A stretch of 13,799 nt of DNA, taken from positions 1-13,799 of the forward strand of contig JAOZST010000097.1 in assembly GCA_029939535.1 (NCBI GenBank), written 5' to 3'. Every line of letters starts with the position of its first letter. The stretch's first letter is position 1. This stretch comes from NBML01 sp029939535 (GTDB taxonomy: Bacteria; Desulfobacterota; Desulfobacteria; Desulfobacterales; Desulfobacteraceae). Below the pieces are notes generated by a model. It was not told the DNA's origin. It did not search any database and saw nothing but the letters and a program-made list of their open reading frames with translations. Positions 1-5,718 of the stretch are shown one piece after another. A program made the position numbers and the translations under genes.

Positions 1-671
1 TGATCCATCAAAGCATTATCGGTCTTGAAGCCATAAAACAGATGAAAATGGCAGGTGATTATCCCGATATTATTATTGGAAGCGCAGGAGGCGGCAGTAA
101 TTTTGCAGGTCTTTCCTTTCCCTTTGCCCTTGATAAAATCAACGGTAAAGACATTGATATTATTGCAGTGGAACCAACATCATGTCCCACCCTGACAAGG
201 GGTCCCTTTGCCTATGATTTTGGAGATACCGTCCAGATGACACCACTTCTGCCAATGCATACCCTGGGGCACAATTTTGTTCCAGCACCCATCCATGCAG
301 GTGGTTTGCGATACCATGGAATGGCACCCATTGTCAGCCAGTTGGTGTTGGATGGCATTATCCGGGCTGAATCTGTCCATCAGATGGAAACCTTTCAGGC
401 GGGTCTCACCTTTGCCCGGTCAGAAGGATTTATCTCTGCCCCTGAATGCAACCATGCCATTGCCATTACCATCCGGGAAGCACTTAAAGCCAAGGAAGAA
501 GGCAGGGAAAAAACAATATTATTCAATTGGAGCGGACACGGCCTTGTAGATCTTGCTGCCTATGAATCCTACCTCAGGGGTAATTTATCTGACCATGAAC
601 TGCCCCAGGAACAGATTGACAATGCACTAATAGATATAGAACCCTTACCCAAACCAAAACAGGCAACCTGA
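1..671 (+). CDS. trpB: TrpB2-type tryptophan synthase beta chain, copy A (5' end outside window)
   Basis: Partial gene: the frame is open from the first base, and bases 1-2 match the end of the Met codon at the same place in copy B (4233-5606). The visible 222 residues cover the C-terminal half of a PLP-dependent fold type II enzyme. They include the phosphate-cradling glycine loop (AGGGSN at about 84-101) and the GxxRYHG and FNWSGHG segments of the TrpB2 family (COG1350 type). By hand alignment it differs from copy B at about 24 of 222 residues, mostly conservatively, while many third codon positions differ, so both copies look maintained by selection. The PLP lysine and catalytic glutamate would lie upstream of the window. 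Family role: beta-replacement joining indole to a serine-derived aminoacrylate to give tryptophan, with O-phosphoserine reported as the preferred donor for TrpB2. A hairpin follows 20 bases after the stop. Confidence 0.9.
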   Translation, partial: IHQSIIGLEAIKQMKMAGDYPDIIIGSAGGGSNFAGLSFPFALDKINGKDIDIIAVEPTSCPTLTRGPFAYDFGDTVQMTPLLPMHTLGHNFVPAPIHAGGLRYHGMAPIVSQLVLDGIIRAESVHQMETFQAGLTFARSEGFISAPECNHAIAITIREALKAKEEGREKTILFNWSGHGLVDLAAYESYLRGNLSDHELPQEQIDNALIDIEPLPKPKQAT

Positions 672-690
672 ATCAATAAAAACCCGACTT

Positions 691-723
691 TTAGCAGTGG
701 TTGAATTTTGCAGCCACTGCTAA
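691..723 (+). terminator. Hairpin after trpB2 copy A
   Basis: A perfect 10-base inverted repeat, TTAGCAGTGG (691-700) with CCACTGCTAA (714-723). It extends inward by three more pairs (TTG with CAG, one G-U) to leave a 7-base loop. It sits 20 bases after the copy A stop. The downstream sequence is A-rich and then TTTT rather than a clean T tract, so termination may be weak or factor-assisted. It overlaps a possible TTG start at 708 for the next gene, which argues for the later ATG at 750. Confidence 0.6.
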
Positions 724-749
724 AGAAAATTTTAAAAGCAAGGGATCAA

Positions 750-1058
750 ATGACAAAAACCGAAAATGAAAATACCAACAACCTGTTGGCAGACCCCCCG
801 GAAGAATCCTTCACTATCAGATGCCCAAGACTGGGACACCAGATCAATTTTTCTTATTGCAGAGTTGAAAACAACGGACTCCCCTGCTTTAAAACCCTTG
901 ACTGCTGGTACAATTATTTTGATGTTCGTGCATATCTTATGGATAAATTAAGTGAAGAAGAATTCACCAAGGCTTTTCTTGAACAAGGAAAACCCAAGGT
1001 AATGTCCTTGTTTGATTTAATTGAACAGGCCAAAACAAAAAAAGGAAAACAGGTTTGA
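750..1058 (+). CDS. Small cysteine-rich protein, probable metal binding
   Basis: A 102-residue protein not assigned to a named family. ATG at 750 is chosen because AAGGGA (740-745) lies just ahead of it; the in-frame TTG at 708 falls inside the preceding hairpin. The central segment holds four cysteines, C25, C37, C46 and C52 (spacing C-x11-C-x8-C-x5-C), plus H30, followed by an aromatic stretch (residues 53-57, WYNYF) and a charged helical tail ending in Lys-rich sequence. Four cysteines in 28 residues suggest a zinc site or a small Fe-S site; this is inference from spacing only. There is no signal peptide or membrane segment, so it is cytoplasmic. Its TGA stop overlaps the TTG start of the following ATPase (TTGA), so the two are very likely translated together and may work together. 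Confidence 0.7.
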   Translation: MTKTENENTNNLLADPPEESFTIRCPRLGHQINFSYCRVENNGLPCFKTLDCWYNYFDVRAYLMDKLSEEEFTKAFLEQGKPKVMSLFDLIEQAKTKKGKQV

Positions 1059-1774
1059 TCTATTTAAAACAGGTAAACATCCATTCAGAAAAGTTTCCTG
1101 TTTTAAATTATTATCCCTTTAGCCTGGAAATATTCCAAAACACAAAAAAAATTGAATTTAACAGCCAGGTCACTCTTTTTACAGGTGAAAACGGTACCGG
1201 AAAATCCACCTTATTGAAAGCCATTGCCTATAAATGCGGTATTCACATCTGGCAGAGCGAGTTCAATTTACGGTGTGAACAAAACCCCCATGAAGAAAAC
1301 CTGTACAAGACAATTTCCACTCAATGGGATGGGGGTCCGGTCCCAGGGTCATTCTTTGGATCCCAGATTTTTTCTCACTTTGCGAAAAATCTCGAGGAAT
1401 GGGCCTTTAATGATAACCAGATGCTGAACTATTTTGGGGGGAAATCTCTGATCACCCAATCCCATGGCCAATCCCTGATGTCATATTTTCAATCACGCTA
1501 TAATATCAAAGGGTTGTACTTTCTGGATGAACCGGAAACAGCTTTATCACCGGTATCCTTGATTGAACTCTTGAATCTTTTGATCAAAATAAGCAGACAG
1601 GGGCATGCTCAATTTATTATTGCAAGCCATTCTCCTTTTTTGCTGGCCTGCCCCAAAGCCCGAATTTACAGTTTTGACAATTCTGTGATTGAGCCGGTTT
1701 TATATGAAGATACACCCTATTATAAAATCTATAAAAAATTTATGAACAACCCCCATGATTTCATACAACCGTGA
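1055..1774 (+). CDS. Stand-alone ABC-type ATPase (COG3910-like predicted ATPase)
   Basis: 239 residues starting at a TTG that overlaps the previous stop by 4 bases; an A-rich AAAGGA lies about 10 bases upstream. Visible motifs: Walker A GENGTGKST at 44-52, a degenerate ABC signature around SHGQS at 136-140, Walker B ending in LDEPE at 157-161, and the H-loop histidine H192 in ASHSP. There is no long coiled coil and no membrane or substrate-binding part, so it is neither an SMC/RecF-sized protein nor an obvious transporter ATPase. The layout and size fit the compact predicted ABC-type ATPases of COG3910, whose biological role is not established. The next gene, an aromatic-sensing regulator, starts 27 bases downstream with no terminator between them, so the three genes 750-3052 probably form one transcript. 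A link to signalling or to the cysteine-rich partner is inference. Confidence 0.85.
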   Translation: MIYLKQVNIHSEKFPVLNYYPFSLEIFQNTKKIEFNSQVTLFTGENGTGKSTLLKAIAYKCGIHIWQSEFNLRCEQNPHEENLYKTISTQWDGGPVPGSFFGSQIFSHFAKNLEEWAFNDNQMLNYFGGKSLITQSHGQSLMSYFQSRYNIKGLYFLDEPETALSPVSLIELLNLLIKISRQGHAQFIIASHSPFLLACPKARIYSFDNSVIEPVLYEDTPYYKIYKKFMNNPHDFIQP

Positions 1775-1801
1775 TCCAGTCCAGTACCAGGGAATTTAAA
1801 A

Positions 1802-3052
1802 ATGAATTCTCCTTCTGATACGGCGTTACACACGGTTAGTGTGCCCGGGGATTTTCAACAAATTTTTCTGAAAGCCCAGGAGTATGTAAAAAACTATTTC
1901 TCAAGCCTTGAGCATGAGCCGGAAAAAGGGTCCATTCGATTCTCAGGAGAAAGATATATACTTGTCCGGGCTTCATCCATGTCCAAAGAATTCTTTGATA
2001 TGATGACCCTGCTTTATAAAGACCGGGGGCAAAAAGAGGCCAGGGAGCTTTCCCTGAATTTTCTTTTTGATATTGCCCATTCCATTGGAAAGGCAGATGC
2101 AAAAAGTTTTTTCACCAAAATGAAACTAACAGACCCCATTGAGAAACTCTCAGCCGGCCCGGTCCATTTTGCTTACACTGGATGGGCCTCTGTAAAGATC
2201 CATCCCCTGTCCAACCCGGTGCCTGATAAAAATTTTTATTTGATTTATGATCATCCCTATTCATTTGAAGCCCAGGCCTGGCTTGAAAAAGGGGAAAAAA
2301 CAAATTTTCCGGTCTGCATCATGAATTCCGGATACTCTTCCGGCTGGTGTGAAGAAAGTTTTGGTGTCCCCCTTGTTACGGCAGAAGTTGAATGCCGGGC
2401 AAAAGGGGATAGACACTGCCGGTTTATCATGGCCCACCCTGACAAAATTAAAAACTATATCAGCGATTACAGCAAAAAAGCCTATATCAAATACGAACAT
2501 TACAAAAAAATTGATATCCCTGAGTTTTTCCAGCGAAAGCGGCTGGAAGATGAATTGAAAATTCATAAAACCCGTCTTGAGGAGCTGGTTCAAAAACGAA
2601 CCGACAAATTAAAACAAGCCAATAAGAGACTGGAAGAAGCCAATATTGCATTAAAAGTTATTTTACGCCAGATGGAAGAAAAAGGAAAAACAGATAAAGA
2701 AAATTTTTTGATCAATATCAAGCAATCCATTCTTCCCTATCTTCAAGAACTTGGCCATACCGAAATCAGCAATGGGCAGGCAGTGCTTTTAAAAAGACTT
2801 AAAAAAAATATCAGCCAGATCACTTCCCCTTTGATTGGAAAACTTTCATCAGGGTATCTGAATTTGACGCCCATGGAAATTAAAGTGGCAATCCTTGTAA
2901 AAGATGGAGTGGTAAACAAGGAAATCGCAGATATCCTTAGGGTATCTGTCAATACAATTACTTCCCACAGATATAAAATAAGGACCAAACTGGGCTTGAA
3001 AAACAAAAATATTAACCTGCGATCTTTTCTGCTTTCCCTGGAAAAGCACTAA
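1802..3052 (+). CDS. XylR_N/V4R sensor fused to a LuxR-type DNA-binding domain
   Basis: 416 residues; AGGGA at 1789-1793 precedes the ATG. Residues about 18-135 resemble the XylR_N domain of DmpR/XylR/MopR-type activators. Residues about 150-215 form a V4R domain ending with AEVECRAKGDRHCRF. C172, E195, C198 and C206 reproduce the spacing (23, 3 and 8 residues) that I recall for the structural zinc ligands of MopR. Residues about 243-300 are a charged coiled coil. Residues about 354-412 are a LuxR/GerE-type helix-turn-helix (LTPMEIKVA, then NKEIADILRVSVNTITSHR). The sigma54 AAA+ domain and Fis-type HTH usual after this sensor are absent, so it should act with ordinary sigma70 promoters. The MopR phenol-contacting His and Trp align with F123 and H151, suggesting a non-phenol ligand. 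Targets are not shown; the serA and trpB2 genes next door are the obvious candidates. Confidence 0.88.
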   Translation: MNSPSDTALHTVSVPGDFQQIFLKAQEYVKNYFSSLEHEPEKGSIRFSGERYILVRASSMSKEFFDMMTLLYKDRGQKEARELSLNFLFDIAHSIGKADAKSFFTKMKLTDPIEKLSAGPVHFAYTGWASVKIHPLSNPVPDKNFYLIYDHPYSFEAQAWLEKGEKTNFPVCIMNSGYSSGWCEESFGVPLVTAEVECRAKGDRHCRFIMAHPDKIKNYISDYSKKAYIKYEHYKKIDIPEFFQRKRLEDELKIHKTRLEELVQKRTDKLKQANKRLEEANIALKVILRQMEEKGKTDKENFLINIKQSILPYLQELGHTEISNGQAVLLKRLKKNISQITSPLIGKLSSGYLNLTPMEIKVAILVKDGVVNKEIADILRVSVNTITSHRYKIRTKLGLKNKNINLRSFLLSLEKH

Positions 3053-3059
3053 TTGGATT

Positions 3060-3096
3060 AATAGTGATTTTTTATAACCATTATATCACTATTTTT
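3060..3096 (+). terminator. AT-rich inverted repeat with T tract after the V4R regulator
   Basis: AATAGTGAT (3060-3068) pairs perfectly with ATCACTATT (3085-3093) across a 16-base gap and ends in TTTTT (3092-3096). It begins 8 bases after the regulator stop, which fits a weak rho-independent terminator. Because it lies just upstream of the serA promoter, it could equally be a palindromic operator. The gap contains one copy of the TTTTTTATAACC motif. Confidence 0.5.
3068..3079 (+). repeat. TTTTTTATAACC motif, copy 1 (upstream of serA)
   Basis: Exact 12-base match to the two copies upstream of serC (5669-5680 and 5687-5698). It contains TATAAC, which resembles a -10 element. It lies about 24 bases upstream of the candidate serA -35 box. 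Confidence 0.5.
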
Positions 3097-3102
3097 ACAG
3101 AC

Positions 3103-3132
3103 TTGACCATGGGGATTTAATAATCCTATAAA
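3103..3132 (+). promoter_or_regulatory. Candidate sigma70 promoter for serA, with internal palindrome
   Basis: TTGACC (3103-3108) and TATAAA (3127-3132) are separated by 18 bases, predicting a start near 3139 and a leader of roughly 44 bases. The spacer holds a 5-4-5 inverted repeat, GGATT (3113-3117) and AATCC (3122-3126), well placed for a repressor or activator. The boxes were picked by eye. Confidence 0.5.
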
Positions 3133-3149
3133 AAAATGAATCAGATTTT

Positions 3150-3175
3150 TTTATTAATTTTCATTAATAAAGGAG
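3150..3175 (+). promoter_or_regulatory. serA leader hairpin overlapping the ribosome site
   Basis: TTTATTAAT (3150-3158) is perfectly complementary to ATTAATAAA (3163-3171) with a 4-base loop. The 3' arm runs into the Shine-Dalgarno AAAGGAG (3169-3175), and two further T-G pairs could cover its first two G residues. The stem is all A-T and therefore weak, so any control of serA translation is speculative. Confidence 0.35.
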
Positions 3176-3182
3176 AACCATC

Positions 3183-4124
3183 ATGAAAGTACTGGTCAGC
3201 GATCCCCTCTCCAATGTCGGTATTGAAATATTTCAAAATACCCCTGATATAGAAGTGGATGTAAAAACAGACCTAAGCCCTTCAGAGCTTGAAGAGATCA
3301 TTGGTGATTACCACGGGTTATCCATTCGAAGCAAAACAAAAGCAACTGCAGACCTGATAGCCAAGGCTAAAAATCTCAAGGTCATAGGCAGGGCCGGTAT
3401 TGGACTTGACAATGTTGATATTCCAGCTGCCACCCAGGCAGGTATCGCTGTAATGAACACCCCTTTTGGCAATGCCATAACAACAGCAGAGCACACCATT
3501 GCCATGATAATGGCCCTTTCCCGCAATATCCCCAGGGCAACGGCAACCATGAAAGACGGCAAATGGGAGAAAAAAAATCTCAAGGGTCATGAAATCTACC
3601 AGAAAACCCTTGGGCTTGTGGGTATTGGAAATATCGGAAGTCTTGTTGCGGAAAGGGCCATGGGGCTGAAAATGAAAGTCATTGGATTTGATCCATATCA
3701 GTCCCCTGAAAGCATTGAAAAAATGGGAATAAAACCTGTAAGTTTTGATGAAATACTGGCTGAATCTGATTATATTTCCATCCATACTCCAAAAACCGCT
3801 GAAACCACCAATTTATTCAACAAGGAAACCCTTAACAAAATGAAACAGGGCGCCATGCTCATCAATTGTGCACGGGGTGGTATTGTTAATGAGGATGATC
3901 TTCACGATGCCCTGGAGGCAAATCACCTTGGCGGCGGTGCCCTGGATGTATTTGTCACCGAACCTCCGGGGAAAATACGTCTCATGAATCTGGATAATTT
4001 TATCTGCACTTCCCATCTGGGGGCCTCAACCTATGAAGCCCAGGACAATGTAGCACGGGATGTAGCAAACCAGATCGTTGAATATCTGAAAACAGGGAAA
4101 GCCGATAATATTGTCAACCAGTAA
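3183..4124 (+). CDS. serA: D-3-phosphoglycerate dehydrogenase, short form without regulatory domain
   Basis: Cytoplasmic NAD-dependent oxidation of 3-phosphoglycerate to 3-phosphohydroxypyruvate, the first step toward phosphoserine. 313 residues; ATG at 3183 follows AAAGGAG by 7 bases. Order: split catalytic domain at both ends (about 1-95 and 285-313) around the nucleotide-binding domain. The dinucleotide loop GxGxxG is G147-G149-G152, followed by the NAD-selecting acidic D170 (GFDPY). The 2-hydroxyacid dehydrogenase catalytic set is complete: R231 (NCARGG), E260 (VTEPP) and H278 (SHLGAS). The chain ends right after the catalytic domain, so the C-terminal ACT and ASB domains that give serine feedback inhibition in longer SerA proteins are missing. 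Another 2-hydroxyacid dehydrogenase is possible, but serC close by supports SerA. trpB2 copy B starts 108 bases downstream with no clear terminator between, so they are probably cotranscribed. Confidence 0.9.
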   Translation: MKVLVSDPLSNVGIEIFQNTPDIEVDVKTDLSPSELEEIIGDYHGLSIRSKTKATADLIAKAKNLKVIGRAGIGLDNVDIPAATQAGIAVMNTPFGNAITTAEHTIAMIMALSRNIPRATATMKDGKWEKKNLKGHEIYQKTLGLVGIGNIGSLVAERAMGLKMKVIGFDPYQSPESIEKMGIKPVSFDEILAESDYISIHTPKTAETTNLFNKETLNKMKQGAMLINCARGGIVNEDDLHDALEANHLGGGALDVFVTEPPGKIRLMNLDNFICTSHLGASTYEAQDNVARDVANQIVEYLKTGKADNIVNQ

Positions 4125-4232
4125 GGAGCAATGTGTAACGAGCTCAGGGGCGGAAAATAAAACAGACCACCCGCTTCTCACAACTCAATACCCATGCCTC
4201 ACTACTTTAATATCCCAATAACAGGAGGAGTT

Positions 4233-5606
4233 ATGAAGACCAAAAAATTTGTACTCTCAGATCAGGACATGCCAAGGAAATGGTACAACATCATGGCAGA
4301 CCTTCCCAATGGTATGGAACCACCTCTTCATCCAGGAACCGGACAGCCTGCCGGTCCTGAGGATCTTGCCCCGATTTTCCCCATGAACCTGATTGAACAG
4401 GAGATGAGCACAGACCGCTGGATTGATATCCCGGAAGAAGTTCTGGAAAAATATGCTATTTGGCGCCCCTCTCCCCTGTACAGGGCACGTGGTCTTGAGA
4501 AAGCTCTGGATACTCCGGCAAAGATTTATTTTAAAAATGAGGGGGTATCCCCTGCCGGTAGTCACAAACCCAATACAGCCATTGCCCAGGCCTATTATAA
4601 CAAAGTGGCCGGCACCAAAAAGATCACCACGGAAACAGGAGCCGGCCAATGGGGCAGCGCCCTTTCCATGTGCTGTTCATTTTTTGGGATTGAATGTAAG
4701 GTGTTCATGGTAAAAATTTCCTACAACCAGAAACCCTATCGCCGCCTGATGATGGAAACCTGGGGAGCCAACTGCACGGCAAGTCCCAGTACAGAAACAG
4801 CTGCTGGACGGTCTATACTTGAAAAATCACCGGATTCTCCGGGCAGCCTGGGCATGGCCATCAGTGAAGCCGTTGAAGAGGCTGTTGGTGATGAGAACAC
4901 CAAATATGCCCTGGGCAGTGTGCTCAACCATGTCATGATCCATCAAAGCATCATCGGCCTTGAAGCCCAGAAACAGATGGAAATGGCTGGAGACTATCCC
5001 GATGTGATTATAGGTAGTGCTGGCGGAGGAAGTAATTTTGCCGGTCTTTCCTTCCCCTTTGCCCTGGACAAGATAAACGGCAAGGATATTGACATTATTG
5101 CCGTGGAACCAACCTCCTGTCCCACATTAACAAGAGGCCCCTTTGCCTATGACTTTGGAGATACTGTCCAGATGACTCCACTTTTACCAATGCACTCCCT
5201 GGGTCATAATTTTGTACCCGCACCCATCCATGCTGGCGGGTTGCGATACCATGGAATGGCACCCATAGTCAGCCAGCTCATCCTGGATGGCATTATCCGG
5301 CCGGAATCCATCCATCAAATCGAGACCTTTAATGCCGGCCTCACATTTGCCAGGTCGGAAGGATATATCTCCGCCCCGGAATGTAACCATGCCGTTGCCA
5401 TGACCATCAGGGAAGCCCTGAAAGCCAAGGAAGAGGGCAAGGAAAAAACCATCCTCTTCAACTGGAGCGGCCATGGCCTTGTGGATCTTGCTGCCTATGA
5501 AGCTTTTTTCAGAGGAAAACTTGCCGATCATGAACTTCCCCAGGAGCAGATTGATGCAGCCTTAAAAGATCTTGCAATGCTGCCAAAACCCAAACAGGCC
5601 CAATAA
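4233..5606 (+). CDS. trpB: TrpB2-type tryptophan synthase beta chain, copy B (complete)
   Basis: 457 residues from ATG 4233, chosen because AGGAGG (4223-4228) lies just ahead; an in-frame ATG at 4194 has no ribosome site. PLP-dependent fold type II enzyme, cytoplasmic. K112 in GSHKPNTA is the PLP Schiff-base lysine, E134 in TETGAGQWG the catalytic acid/base, and G264-N268 (GGGSN) the cofactor phosphate loop. The long N-terminal extension (about 1-75), QWG in place of the QHG of standard TrpB1, and the overall length all point to TrpB2 (COG1350). TrpB2 enzymes have been reported to make tryptophan from indole and O-phosphoserine; no trpA lies nearby. Standing between serA and serC strongly suggests a phosphoserine donor. 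A phosphoserine sulfhydrylase-like role is a less likely alternative. It pairs with copy A (1-671). Confidence 0.92.
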   Translation: MKTKKFVLSDQDMPRKWYNIMADLPNGMEPPLHPGTGQPAGPEDLAPIFPMNLIEQEMSTDRWIDIPEEVLEKYAIWRPSPLYRARGLEKALDTPAKIYFKNEGVSPAGSHKPNTAIAQAYYNKVAGTKKITTETGAGQWGSALSMCCSFFGIECKVFMVKISYNQKPYRRLMMETWGANCTASPSTETAAGRSILEKSPDSPGSLGMAISEAVEEAVGDENTKYALGSVLNHVMIHQSIIGLEAQKQMEMAGDYPDVIIGSAGGGSNFAGLSFPFALDKINGKDIDIIAVEPTSCPTLTRGPFAYDFGDTVQMTPLLPMHSLGHNFVPAPIHAGGLRYHGMAPIVSQLILDGIIRPESIHQIETFNAGLTFARSEGYISAPECNHAVAMTIREALKAKEEGKEKTILFNWSGHGLVDLAAYEAFFRGKLADHELPQEQIDAALKDLAMLPKPKQAQ

Positions 5607-5624
5607 ACTTAAACTCTTAACACC

Positions 5625-5674
5625 AATCCCGGGACTGCTGACAGCCAATGGTCAGTACCCGGGGTTGTTTTTTT
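5625..5674 (+). terminator. Strong rho-independent terminator between trpB2 and serC
   Basis: AATCCCGGG (5625-5633) pairs with CCCGGGGTT (5658-5666; one T-G pair). The stem continues with ACTG against CAGT after a bulged A and is followed by seven T (5668-5674). An inner CTGAC/GTCAG pairing (about 5637-5655) is an alternative fold. Only 44 bases separate the T tract from the serC start, so serC depends on read-through or on a promoter overlapping this element. Confidence 0.85.
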
Positions 5675-5680
5675 ATAACC
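5669..5680 (+). repeat. TTTTTTATAACC motif, copy 2 (upstream of serC)
   Basis: Identical to the copies at 3068-3079 and 5687-5698. It overlaps the T tract of the trpB2 terminator. Its TATAAC (5674-5679) could serve as a -10 element with a start near 5686, giving serC a leader of about 33 bases. Confidence 0.5.
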
Positions 5681-5686
5681 CTTGTA

Positions 5687-5698
5687 TTTTTTATAACC
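5687..5698 (+). repeat. TTTTTTATAACC motif, copy 3 (upstream of serC)
   Basis: Direct repeat of the previous copy with an 18-base period, ending 20 bases before the serC ATG and just ahead of its AAAGGA ribosome site. Used as a -10 box it would leave almost no leader, so it more likely acts as a binding site or arose by local duplication. Confidence 0.5.
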
Positions 5699-5718
5699 TT
5701 AGTAAAGGAACCCATATC

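Noticed and set aside
708..749. Earlier TTG start for the cysteine-rich protein
   Set aside because: It lies inside the hairpin after trpB2 copy A and lacks a ribosome site; ATG 750 has one.
3136..3186. Sixteen-codon frame upstream of serA whose stop overlaps the serA ATG
   Set aside because: The predicted transcription start (about 3139) falls after its ATG and it has no ribosome site.
3318..3785. 155-codon minus-strand frame opposite serA
   Set aside because: It is antisense to conserved SerA motifs; its composition is that of a shadow frame.
4131..4160. Nine-codon open frame after serA preceded by AAGGAG, considered as a leader peptide for trpB2
   Set aside because: Spacing to the ribosome site is only two bases, it contains no Trp codons and no attenuator structure follows, so it is not a trp-type leader.
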